Shown: in pieces, positions 8,020-16,692 of the stretch
Layout of the letters: each line of letters opens with the position of its first letter
Numbering within the stretch: position 1 is the stretch's first letter
Assembly (NCBI RefSeq): GCF_000374865.1
Contig: NZ_KB895461.1
Coordinates: 62,001 to 126,000 of the forward strand
Origin: Arthrobacter sp. 135MFCol5.1
GTDB taxonomy: Bacteria > Actinomycetota > Actinomycetes > Actinomycetales > Micrococcaceae
Direction of reading: 5' to 3'
Length of the DNA stretch: 64,000 nucleotides
Made by a program: the position numbers and the translations under genes
The notes under the pieces: model-generated
Told to the model about the DNA's origin: nothing
The model's database searches: none
What the model saw: the letters and a program-made list of their open reading frames with translations, nothing else

Positions 8020-11000
8020 GTGTTTGCAAAATCAAAGCCCGTCGAAAGCAGGCTGCGTGCGGCAGCAAGTTTTTCCGTATTGTTCCTTATCGCCGCGATG
8101 CTGTCTTTCAGTTCCACTCTTTACCAGGCTCCGGCGGCCCACGCCGATGCCTGCACGCCCCCCGTTGCCAGCGCCGTCGCCTGTGAAAACTCACTGCCCG
8201 GCACCCCGTCCTCGGACTGGGAGGTTTCCGGATCCGGCGACTCGTCCATCCAGGGCTTCGGAACGGCGATGAGCGTCAACCAGGGCGAATCCATCAGCTT
8301 CAAGATCAAGACCACCGCCAGCGCCTACCACATCGACATTCTTCGGTTCGGCTACTACCAGGGGAACGGGGCCCGCAAGATCGCCGCCAGCATCCCACTA
8401 ACGGCCAAACTGCCGCAATCCCAGCCCGCCTGCCTGACCCAGTCCGGGACGGGCCTCGTCGACTGCGGAAACTGGGGGGTTTCCGCGTCGTGGACCGTCC
8501 CGGCATCCGCAGTCTCGGGCGTGTACTTCGCCCACCTGGTCCGCAACGATACCGGCGGGGACAGCATGATTCCGTTCGTAGTCCGCAACGATGCGGGAAA
8601 GAGCGGCATCGTGGTGCAGACGTCCGACACAACGTGGCAGGCCTACAACACTTACGGCGGCAACAGCCTCTACCAATGCACGGTGGCATGCCCCACCGGC
8701 AATCCACAGGCCTACAAGTCAGCATTCAAGGTGTCCTACAACAGGCCGTTCCTTTCCACGGGCGACCAAGGCCACAGCTGGCTCATGGACACCGAATACC
8801 CGATGATCCGCTTCCTGGAGGCGAACGGCTACGACGTCAGCTACATCAGCGGCCTGGACACGGCGACGCGAGGCCCGCTGCTGCTCAACCACAAAATGTT
8901 CATGTCCTCCGGACACGATGAGTACTGGAGCGGAACACAGCGCAGCAACGTGGAAGCCGCCCGGAACGCAGGCGTCAACCTGGCCTTCTTCAGCGGCAAC
9001 GAGGCATTCTGGCGCACCCGCTGGGAGGCCTCGATCGATGGCAGCCAGACCTCCGGGCGCACACTGGTCTCATACAAGGACACCCACTACAACACGCCCG
9101 TAGACCCGGTGGAATGGACCGGGACCTGGCGCGACCCGCGCTTCGGCACGTCCACCGGTGGCGGAAACCCCGAGAACTCGCTGACCGGACAGTTCTTCCT
9201 GGTCAACTCCGGCTCCGCGGACATCAAAGTCCCCGCGCAATACGCGGGCATGCGGCTGTGGCGCAACACTGCGGCCGCCAAACTGACGGGAACCCAATCA
9301 CTCACGCTCGGAAGCGGCCTGGACACGCTCGGTTACGAGTGGGACATCGACGCCGACAACGGATTCCGTCCTGCCGGCGCATTCAAATTGTCCTCAACCA
9401 CTGTTTCGGTGCCTGAGGCATTCACTGACTACGGCAGCACCACTGCTGCTTCCAGCCAAACACACAACCTGATCATGTACCGCGCCCCCAGCGGCGCACT
9501 TGTCTTCGGTGCCGGCACGGTCCAATGGGCCTACGGCCTGGACAACTTCACCATCCCCACGAGTACCCCCGACAAAAACATGCAGCAGGCCACCGTCAAC
9601 CTGTTCGCCGACATGGGTGTCCAGCCGGTTACCCTGATGACGGGGCTGGTAGCGGCGGCAAAGTCCACCGACACCAGCGCCCCTGTTTCGACCATCACAT
9701 CCGGGCTAAACGGCCAGACCCTTGCCGACGGCTCCAGCGTCACCATCTCGGGAACGGCCTCCGACGCCGGCGGGGTAGTGGCCGGCGTCGAAGTATCCAC
9801 CGACGGTGGAACCACGTGGCGCCCGGCCACCGGGACCACCAGCTGGTCCTACACCTGGACAGTGCACGGCAGCCCGGCAGTGACCGTGAAGACCCGAGCC
9901 ACCGACGACTCGGGGAACACCGAGGTGCCAGGATCCGGGGCTGCGGTCAACGTTTCCTGCCCGTGTTCCATCTTCGGGTCCAGCATGATCCCCGACACGC
10001 CCGATTCCGGCGACGGCGGAAGCGTGGAAGTCGGGATGAAGTTCACCGCCCAGGCGGCAGGAACCGTCACCGGCGTCTCCTTCTACAAGTCAAGCCTGAA
10101 CAAGGGAACGCACGTCGGCAGCTTGTGGACATCGGGCGGAGCCCGGCTGGCCACGGCAACCTTCACCAACGAGACGGCAACCGGCTGGCAAACGGTCAAC
10201 TTCGCCACACCAGTGGCCATCACCGCAAACACCACCTATGTGGTCTCCTACTTCGCCCCCCAAGGGCACTATGCGCAGGCCGCAGGCTTCATGTATCCCA
10301 ACCCGTCGCCCATGCCGGCCGGACACTCGTCCCTTGACAGCGGCGTGCTGCATGGCCTGAGGAACACCCCCAGCTCCGGCAACGGCGTCTACACCTACGG
10401 GGCCAACAGCGTCTTTCCCCAGTCCTCCTACAACGCCGAGAACTATTGGGTGGACGTCAAGTTCGTTCCGTCGGCATCAGTGCCGCCGGCAGTCTCTTCG
10501 ACCGACCCGGCCAATGCAGCCACCAACGTCGCAATCACCAAGGCGCCGTCGGCTACCTTCAACCAGGCCGTAACAGCGGGCAGCATCACCTTCACGCTGA
10601 AGAAGCCTGACAACACGGCAGTGGCAGGCAACGCCGCCTACAGCTCGGGCACAGTCACCTTCACCCCTTCCGCCGCGCTGGCGTACAACACCACGTACAC
10701 GGCGACCGTCAGCGGCGCCACCAATGCGGCCGGCCAAGCAATGGCGAGCCCCTACACCTGGACGTTCACAACCGGGGCACCACCTCCCGCTCCGGCGGTC
10801 AGCAGCACATCGCCGGCAAACCAGGCCACGGGCGTGCCCATCTCCGTGACCCCGTCAGCGACGTTCAACCAGGCAGTGGTGCCCACCTCGGTGGTCTTCA
10901 GCGTGCTGGATCCGTCCCTGAACTCAGTGCCCGGTACAACCAGCTACAGCTCCGCGACCAACACCTCCACCTTTGCGCCCGGCAGCCCGCTCGCGTACAA

Positions 11001-12711
11001 CACCACCTACACGGCTACGGTCAGTGGTGCCACGAACAGTTCCGGCCAAGCGATGGCAAGCCCTTACTCGTGGACCTTTACCACCGCCACAGCACCTGTC
11101 CCGCCCGCCGTGACGTCAACGCTGCCGGCAGACAAGGCGACGGCGATTGGCGTCAATACGGCACCAAGCGCGACGTTCAACCAGGTGGTTACCGCCAACA
11201 GCATTACCTTCACCCTCCAGGCCGGAACCACCAGCGTGACGGGTACCAGCAGCTACTCGGGGACCACCGTGACGTTCACGCCGGGCTCAGCACTGGCCTA
11301 CAACACCACCTACACGGCGACCGTCAGCGGGGCGACGAATGCGGCGGGACAGGTCATGACCGCGCCCTACAGTTGGACCTTCACTACGGTGGCCCAACCC
11401 ACGGCCAATTGCCCCTGCAGCGTGTTTGCCGCGAACGCCCTGCCCGGGACCATTGACCAGCCGGACGGATCGTCGGTGGAACTTGGGATGAAATTCCGTT
11501 CGGATATTGCCGGGAACGTCACCGGCGTCCGCTTCTACAAGAGTTCCGCAAACACCGGCACGCACACCGGAAAGCTCTGGACCAGCGGAGGGCAGTTGCT
11601 GGCCAGCGTGACCTTTACCGGAGAGTCGGGGTCCGGTTGGCAGCAGGCAAACTTCTCCACACCCGTGGCCATCCAGGCGAACACGACGTACATCGTTTCG
11701 TACTACGCACCCAACGGGCACTATTCGGCGGACGGAGCTTTCTTCACCAAAGGCGTGGACAACTATCCGCTTCACGGCCTGGCCAGCGGGGTGGACGGAC
11801 TCAACGGCGTGTACCGTTACGGCACCTCCGCGTTCCCCTCCAGCAGCTACAACAACGCCAACTACTGGGTGGATGTGGTGCTGAACGGGTCGGCGTCGGT
11901 CAGCGTGCCCACGGTGTCATCCACCTCACCGGCTGCCGGTGCCACCAACGTGGCCACCACCAGCACGGTGAAGGCGACCTACGACAGGGCCGTTGACCCC
12001 AGCACCGTGGTCTTCAACGTCAAGGATGCTGCAAACGCCAACGTACCCGGGACCCTCAGCTATGACACGCTGACCAACACCTCGGTGTTCACCCCCGCCA
12101 CTGCGCTGGCCTACAGCACAACCTTCACGGCCACGGTTTCGGGTGCCAAGGGAAGCAACGGACAGGCCATGGCAGCCCCCTATACCTGGTCGTTCACCAC
12201 GGCTCCGCAGCCAACGGCCGGCTGCCCGTGCAGCGTCTTCGCTCCCACCGCGGTTCCATCCACGGTCACCGCCCAGGACAACTCATCGGTGGAACTGGGC
12301 ATGAAGTTCACCTCGGACACCAACGCCACCGTCACGGCGGTCCGTTTCTATAAGGGACCGCAGAACACGGGTACGCACGTTGGCAAGCTCTGGACCTCAG
12401 GAGGCCAACTGCTGGGCTCGGTCACGTTCACCAATGAGGGCGCGTCCGGATGGCAGCGGGCAACGTTCGCGACGCCGATTCCTATCAGCGCCAACACGGT
12501 CTACGTGGTCTCGTACCTGGCGCCCAATGGGTATTACTCGGCAGACGGCGCCTTCTTTGCCGGCAAGTCGGCGGACAGCGGCATCCTCCACGGTTTGGCT
12601 GACGGCACCAGCGGTCCCAACGGCGTCTATGCCTACGGCGCCGGAGGGTTCCCGAGCAACACCTGGAACGCCACCAACTACTGGGTGGATGTGGAAGTCA
12701 CCACCCCCTAG
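8020..12711 (+). CDS. Giant secreted N,N-dimethylformamidase-like protein with DUF4082 and Ig-like repeats
   Basis: A 1563-residue exported modular protein. A signal peptide ends near AHA-D (residues 42/43). Residues about 45-545 resemble the large-subunit fold of N,N-dimethylformamidase (YNTYGG, SSGHDEYW, FFSGNEAFWR). An Ig-like segment (about 550-645) follows, then DUF4082 (647-818), three SbsA-type Ig-like domains (820-921, 925-1020, 1026-1125), DUF4082 (1130-1290), another Ig-like domain (1294-1394) and a third DUF4082 ending the protein. The start is GTG with GGAG at 8011. There is no sortase motif or terminal membrane helix. The location suggests glycan binding or processing rather than formamide hydrolysis; the substrate is unknown. 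Confidence 0.85.
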   Translation: MFAKSKPVESRLRAAASFSVLFLIAAMLSFSSTLYQAPAAHADACTPPVASAVACENSLPGTPSSDWEVSGSGDSSIQGFGTAMSVNQGESISFKIKTTASAYHIDILRFGYYQGNGARKIAASIPLTAKLPQSQPACLTQSGTGLVDCGNWGVSASWTVPASAVSGVYFAHLVRNDTGGDSMIPFVVRNDAGKSGIVVQTSDTTWQAYNTYGGNSLYQCTVACPTGNPQAYKSAFKVSYNRPFLSTGDQGHSWLMDTEYPMIRFLEANGYDVSYISGLDTATRGPLLLNHKMFMSSGHDEYWSGTQRSNVEAARNAGVNLAFFSGNEAFWRTRWEASIDGSQTSGRTLVSYKDTHYNTPVDPVEWTGTWRDPRFGTSTGGGNPENSLTGQFFLVNSGSADIKVPAQYAGMRLWRNTAAAKLTGTQSLTLGSGLDTLGYEWDIDADNGFRPAGAFKLSSTTVSVPEAFTDYGSTTAASSQTHNLIMYRAPSGALVFGAGTVQWAYGLDNFTIPTSTPDKNMQQATVNLFADMGVQPVTLMTGLVAAAKSTDTSAPVSTITSGLNGQTLADGSSVTISGTASDAGGVVAGVEVSTDGGTTWRPATGTTSWSYTWTVHGSPAVTVKTRATDDSGNTEVPGSGAAVNVSCPCSIFGSSMIPDTPDSGDGGSVEVGMKFTAQAAGTVTGVSFYKSSLNKGTHVGSLWTSGGARLATATFTNETATGWQTVNFATPVAITANTTYVVSYFAPQGHYAQAAGFMYPNPSPMPAGHSSLDSGVLHGLRNTPSSGNGVYTYGANSVFPQSSYNAENYWVDVKFVPSASVPPAVSSTDPANAATNVAITKAPSATFNQAVTAGSITFTLKKPDNTAVAGNAAYSSGTVTFTPSAALAYNTTYTATVSGATNAAGQAMASPYTWTFTTGAPPPAPAVSSTSPANQATGVPISVTPSATFNQAVVPTSVVFSVLDPSLNSVPGTTSYSSATNTSTFAPGSPLAYNTTYTATVSGATNSSGQAMASPYSWTFTTATAPVPPAVTSTLPADKATAIGVNTAPSATFNQVVTANSITFTLQAGTTSVTGTSSYSGTTVTFTPGSALAYNTTYTATVSGATNAAGQVMTAPYSWTFTTVAQPTANCPCSVFAANALPGTIDQPDGSSVELGMKFRSDIAGNVTGVRFYKSSANTGTHTGKLWTSGGQLLASVTFTGESGSGWQQANFSTPVAIQANTTYIVSYYAPNGHYSADGAFFTKGVDNYPLHGLASGVDGLNGVYRYGTSAFPSSSYNNANYWVDVVLNGSASVSVPTVSSTSPAAGATNVATTSTVKATYDRAVDPSTVVFNVKDAANANVPGTLSYDTLTNTSVFTPATALAYSTTFTATVSGAKGSNGQAMAAPYTWSFTTAPQPTAGCPCSVFAPTAVPSTVTAQDNSSVELGMKFTSDTNATVTAVRFYKGPQNTGTHVGKLWTSGGQLLGSVTFTNEGASGWQRATFATPIPISANTVYVVSYLAPNGYYSADGAFFAGKSADSGILHGLADGTSGPNGVYAYGAGGFPSNTWNATNYWVDVEVTTP
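10496..12205 (+). repeat. Ig-like and DUF4082 coding repeats
   Basis: Four Ig-like modules (about 10480-10785, 10792-11080, 11098-11393, 11901-12203) share near-identical stretches such as tacaacaccacctacacggc. DUF4082 modules lie at about 9961-10473, 11410-11890 and 12223-12711. High nucleotide identity suggests recent duplication and makes this stretch prone to copy-number change and misassembly. Confidence 0.7.
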
Positions 12712-12741
12712 CAGCCGGGGACAACCGGCGGGGCAGCCGCA

Positions 12742-12775
12742 GGGGCCCGCGACGCAATCCAGCGTCGCGGGCCCC
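12742..12775 (+). terminator. Strong hairpin after the giant secreted protein
   Basis: A perfect 14-base stem (12742-12755 with 12762-12775) with a six-base loop, 30 bases after the stop. There is no long T-run, as is common in high-GC actinobacteria. It could serve both directions because the next gene converges on it. Confidence 0.75.
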
Positions 12776-12872
12776 ACCCGTGCCAGGGGCGGGATGGGCG
12801 GGACATGATGCTTGGCCTGCGCAGTCGTCTTCCACGAGGTCGACCTTCACAAGGGCCGGGAAAGGGGGGGCC

Positions 12873-14237
12873 TCAGCCAAGGCCGCAGGTGTTGCCTCCG
12901 TTGAGGCGGTAGATGTGTACCGCATTGGCGTCGCTGAAGGAGTCCGTAAAGGCGTGGTTCGACACGGGCACCGAACGGTTTTCATCCAGCACTTCTGCCT
13001 GGTCCGGGCCGCCGCACCGAACAGAGAAGGTCACCGACTGGGGCCCGGGACGCGTGGCTGCCGCCAAAACATAGAAGTGGCCCGCATTGGCTTTCACGGC
13101 GAAATCAACGTCCTTGCTGTTTGCGGTCACGAGCCCCGTTACCGAACCCGTGTTCAGCGCCGGAGCGAGGGTGGTGATGAGCTTGTTCACGGCGGCTACC
13201 GTTGGACGGATCGCGGTGCCGCATTCATCCCGGAGCACATGCTGGGACTGGCACTGGCCGCCAAAATTGTGGTTGAAATAGACGATTCCCCGGGCGCCGT
13301 GGATGATGCTGCTCCATACGGCGGACCGAAGCTGGGCGGGACTGATGGTGAGTGAATCACTTTCGGAAAATGGGTGGCCCACCTCGACAAACGCCCAGAC
13401 CGGTTTGGAGCCGGCGGGCTGGACCAGGGACCGTACCCGGTCAACCGTCCAGCCGTAGTGGGCCCCGGTGCGGCATTCCGCGTCAGTGAGATCCCGCCCA
13501 TCCGCGAAAACTGCCCCGCCTTCGACATGGCTGCAGATATAGGGATCCGTAAACCAGTAGTTGTCCGCGGAGACGACGTCCTGGTAGCTGTTGACGAATT
13601 GCGCGGCCTGCGGATTCTTGAGTTGGAACGTTACGCCCTTGCCGTAATTGGAATAGAGCAACGCCCGGGGCGGGAAGAGTTTCACCAGCGCTTCCTGGAC
13701 GGTGAAACCGCATTCGGAGGCCACAGGCTCGCAGATCACACCTTCACCTTGGGACTTGCCGGTCCACGAGGAGTTTCCCCCGCCCGCCCACATGTCCACT
13801 TCATCGGAGACGACGAACCCGGAAGCGCCGGGGACCACTGTGGAGGGGAGCGCATGAAGGCCGCTGCCCCGCACCAGCTCCACATTCGAGTCATCAGTGA
13901 GCTGCACGTAGGTGTTCAGGCCGGCACCGCGGTCCGCGGCGATATCCGCTTCCTGCAGGACGCTTTCAAACCACACGCCCAGGGGAAAGAAGCTCGGCTC
14001 GGCCGGCAGGGTCGGCGAGAACTTCCCGTAGAAGCCCGGGCCGCCGTCAATCCCCTGGACGCTGACCCCTTCAGGAAGCGGATCTTGAGCCGATCCTGAG
14101 GACGCGGAGAAGGCGCTTGACGACATGCATGACGTTCCTAAAAGGCAAGTCAATAGAATTGCGGTTTTCTTGATGAGTTTTGTGGAATTGCGCATGTCCC
14201 GGGCGGTTTTTCCAGGTGCTTCGAACAGGTTTTTCAT
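12873..14237 (-). CDS. Secreted glycoside-hydrolase-like protein (hypothetical)
   Basis: A 454-residue exported protein. The ATG at 14237 has AGGA six bases upstream. The N-terminus is basic then hydrophobic (KKTAILLTCLLGTSC) and could be cut after AFSA or lipidated at a non-ideal lipobox Cys. The body looks like a TIM-barrel hydrolase: FFPLGVWFES near the start, acidic VVSDEVDMW, later VWAFVEVGHPF and IVYFNHNFGGQC, with Asp/Glu at positions typical for clan GH-A-like enzymes. No specific family is recognised. It is transcribed away from the polymerase gene and lies within the glycan locus, so cleavage of the locus polymer is a reasonable guess. Confidence 0.75.
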   Translation of the reverse strand: MKNLFEAPGKTARDMRNSTKLIKKTAILLTCLLGTSCMSSSAFSASSGSAQDPLPEGVSVQGIDGGPGFYGKFSPTLPAEPSFFPLGVWFESVLQEADIAADRGAGLNTYVQLTDDSNVELVRGSGLHALPSTVVPGASGFVVSDEVDMWAGGGNSSWTGKSQGEGVICEPVASECGFTVQEALVKLFPPRALLYSNYGKGVTFQLKNPQAAQFVNSYQDVVSADNYWFTDPYICSHVEGGAVFADGRDLTDAECRTGAHYGWTVDRVRSLVQPAGSKPVWAFVEVGHPFSESDSLTISPAQLRSAVWSSIIHGARGIVYFNHNFGGQCQSQHVLRDECGTAIRPTVAAVNKLITTLAPALNTGSVTGLVTANSKDVDFAVKANAGHFYVLAAATRPGPQSVTFSVRCGGPDQAEVLDENRSVPVSNHAFTDSFSDANAVHIYRLNGGNTCGLG

Positions 14238-14386
14238 GCCAATTCCTGTCGTAAAATCATGGGTCAAATGTCATACTGGATAAAAGGGAAATAAGCGGCG
14301 ACAAGCAATGATTTTGGAGCTACGCTATCACCCTGAACATTGCGTGTATAAGGGTATTTCAACCCCGGCAGGAAGATTGGGGGGAT
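14238..14386. promoter_or_regulatory. Divergent promoter region (GH-like protein / polymerase)
   Basis: This 149-base AT-richer gap must drive both the reverse GH-like gene and the forward polymerase-Wzz-GT operon. GTATAAGGGTATTTC at about 14345 is promoter-like, but no box pair is convincing enough to assign. Confidence 0.4.
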
Positions 14387-15799
14387 GTGGGAAAGCATCT
14401 GCCAGCTCCATCCGCGCTGGGTCCGGAAGTCCGACTGGACACACCCCTGCGCGTTGACGGCGACGAGCAAAAGCCACCGCTGCTCCTGCGGGTGACGGCG
14501 GTAGCCTGTTTCGTTTTCCCCTCCAACCTCGTTCTGGAACCGCTGGGTGCCGCCGGCTATGTGGCCCACATTCTTGCGTTGCTGGTTTTCGCGCTGTGGG
14601 TGACGTCAGTCATGCTCGGCCTGCACAGGACCATCGACCGCGAGCACCCCGGACGCTTCGCGCTGGCAGCCCTTTTCGCGGTGTCGTGTGCCTCCTACGC
14701 CGCGATGTACGTGGGTATCAGCGGGAGCACGACGGATGCGACACGCGCGAGTGCTGACCGCTGGATGTTGTTGATGGTCGCCTCGTCCGGCCTGGTGCTC
14801 GTAACCACTGAGACAACGCGGACCGTGGACGCGGCGATGATGCTGGTGCGTGCGCTCCTGCGCGGTGCCGTGTTCTGCAGCATGGTGGCGGCAATCCAGT
14901 TCACCACCCATGTGGACCCCATGGCCTGGTTCCAAGGGGTCTTGCCCGGGTTCAAGGACAACGGCGGGAACCAGCCGTTCCAGGAACGCGGAAGCTTCCT
15001 CCGGGTGGCCGGCAGCACCTTCCATCCCATCGAGCTGGGGGTCATCGCCTCGATGCTCCTTCCGCTCTCGCTGTGGCGCGCACTGTACGACAAGTCGGGC
15101 CGCGCCTGGATGCACTGGACGGGGACGGGCTTCATTGTGTTCGCGATCGCCGCCACGATTTCCCGCTCGGCGGTCCTGGGTGTCCTGACCGTGGCGCTGG
15201 TCTTCCTTCCGTTCCTTCCTTCCAGGTCCAGGCAGTGGACGGTCCTGGGGTTCGCCGGCGCTGCCACAGTGCTCTTCCTGGCGGTTCCCGGATTTGTCGC
15301 AACGCTGTTTGGTTCCGTCACCGCGGGGACGGCCGATCCTTCCATCACCGCACGGCTTGAGGACTACCCCAGGGTGGAAGCCATGGTCTCGGCCCGGCCA
15401 TGGCTTGGAATAGGTCCCGGGGCGTACCTGACAAGGAACGCCATTGAGGTCCTGGATAACCAGTACCTGAAAACCATCGTCGAACTGGGAGTGCCGGGGT
15501 TCCTTGCACTCCTGCTGTACATGGTGGTACCCGGGATAGCGGCCTGGCTGGCGGCCTTCAACGCCAAAGAGGAACGCTTGAAGACACTTGCGGCCGCAGT
15601 CGCCGCCGCCTGCCTGGTGGCCGCCCCGGCGTCAGCCGCCTTTGACTCGCTGGGCTTCCCCGTCCTGGCACTCGTGTACCCGATATGCGTCGGGCTCTCC
15701 GGGACGGTCTGGTTGCTCGTCGCCGGCGAACGGCGGGCACTTGGCCCAACTACCAAGGAACAAGGCGCCAGCCTTGCAGAATCTGAAAGGCTCCCATGA
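14387..15799 (+). CDS. O-antigen ligase/polymerase-like membrane protein (Wzy candidate)
   Basis: A 470-residue protein with about 10-12 membrane helices and a large extracytoplasmic loop in the C-terminal half. That loop carries PWLGIGPGAYL and DNQYLKTIVELGVPGF, the signature of the O-antigen ligase/Wzy family. It would join undecaprenyl-linked repeats at the outer face of the membrane or ligate the glycan to a carrier. The start is GTG at 14387 behind GGAAG and a G-rich tract. Its stop overlaps the Wzz-like ATG in the ATGA arrangement, linking polymerisation to chain-length control. Confidence 0.85.
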   Translation: MGKHLPAPSALGPEVRLDTPLRVDGDEQKPPLLLRVTAVACFVFPSNLVLEPLGAAGYVAHILALLVFALWVTSVMLGLHRTIDREHPGRFALAALFAVSCASYAAMYVGISGSTTDATRASADRWMLLMVASSGLVLVTTETTRTVDAAMMLVRALLRGAVFCSMVAAIQFTTHVDPMAWFQGVLPGFKDNGGNQPFQERGSFLRVAGSTFHPIELGVIASMLLPLSLWRALYDKSGRAWMHWTGTGFIVFAIAATISRSAVLGVLTVALVFLPFLPSRSRQWTVLGFAGAATVLFLAVPGFVATLFGSVTAGTADPSITARLEDYPRVEAMVSARPWLGIGPGAYLTRNAIEVLDNQYLKTIVELGVPGFLALLLYMVVPGIAAWLAAFNAKEERLKTLAAAVAAACLVAAPASAAFDSLGFPVLALVYPICVGLSGTVWLLVAGERRALGPTTKEQGASLAESERLP

Positions 15800-16692
15800 C
15801 TCCCGTCTCGGTTCTTAAAATCCTGTGGCGCCACAAGGTTTCGATGATTACCGTCCTGGTGCTCACCCTTGCTGCGGCAGCCTACGTCTTCTTCTTCGCG
15901 CCCCGGAGCTACATGGCGTCGACGGTGTACGTCCTGGTGACGCCCCGCGTGCCCAGCGTGGAAGAAATGCGCACCGATCCCGCCGTCGCCGCCGCAAACT
16001 CGGACAACCCCTACCTGCGCTCGGCGGACAGCTCCCTGATCACCCAGGTGATGGCGACAAAGTTGAGCTCAACCGACGTCGTTGACTCGCTTAAGGCCGC
16101 CGGCTTGTCACCCGACTACACGGTGACCCTGCCGGCCACCACGGGGGCGGGCCAGCTCATCAGGATGGAGGCCACGGGCCCCAGCCCGCAGCTGGCCATC
16201 ACGACGGCAGAAGCCTTGGGCCAGCATCTCACCGCCAAACTGCGGGATGCGCAGAAAGTCAACGGGGCCGATGACCGCTACCTCTTCACGGCCCTCCAGA
16301 TTGATCCCCCGAGCAAAGCGACAGAGCAATTCTCCAGCCGGCTCCGGTCGATGATCGTGGTGCTGATTGGCGGCGTCATCCTCCTGTTCGGCGCTGTTTC
16401 GATCGCCAGGATGCTGGAGAATTCGCGGGCTGCCCGGAAGGACGCCGCGGACAGGGGCAAGCCTGTGTCCCGGCGCAGGCGCTCCGCCGACCGCCACGCC
16501 GAACCGGCCGCAGTTGCGAACGAGCAACAGGACGGCGAACCTGGTGGCGGCAGTGTCGTGGCGGCGCGGGCGGTGAAGGACCGGAAGCCCGCAAGGTATG
16601 CGGTTGATGAGCCGCCGCTCCTGTTGCCACAGCCTGGGCTGGAGGACCTTTCCTTCGAGGAGCGACGCTCTGATGTCCCCGTCAAACGCTGA
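15796..16692 (+). CDS. Chain-length determinant-like (Wzz/polysaccharide co-polymerase) protein
   Basis: A 298-residue co-polymerase with a membrane helix at residues about 16-34, an extracytoplasmic region, and a second helix near 183-205. This is the Wzz/CapA topology thought to set polymer length. The cytoplasmic tail of about 90 residues is basic and disordered, and has no Walker motifs or Tyr cluster, so no BY-kinase is fused. No separate kinase gene is seen nearby. It overlaps the polymerase gene upstream by four bases and the next glycosyltransferase by 20. Confidence 0.8.
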   Translation: MTPVSVLKILWRHKVSMITVLVLTLAAAAYVFFFAPRSYMASTVYVLVTPRVPSVEEMRTDPAVAAANSDNPYLRSADSSLITQVMATKLSSTDVVDSLKAAGLSPDYTVTLPATTGAGQLIRMEATGPSPQLAITTAEALGQHLTAKLRDAQKVNGADDRYLFTALQIDPPSKATEQFSSRLRSMIVVLIGGVILLFGAVSIARMLENSRAARKDAADRGKPVSRRRRSADRHAEPAAVANEQQDGEPGGGSVVAARAVKDRKPARYAVDEPPLLLPQPGLEDLSFEERRSDVPVKR

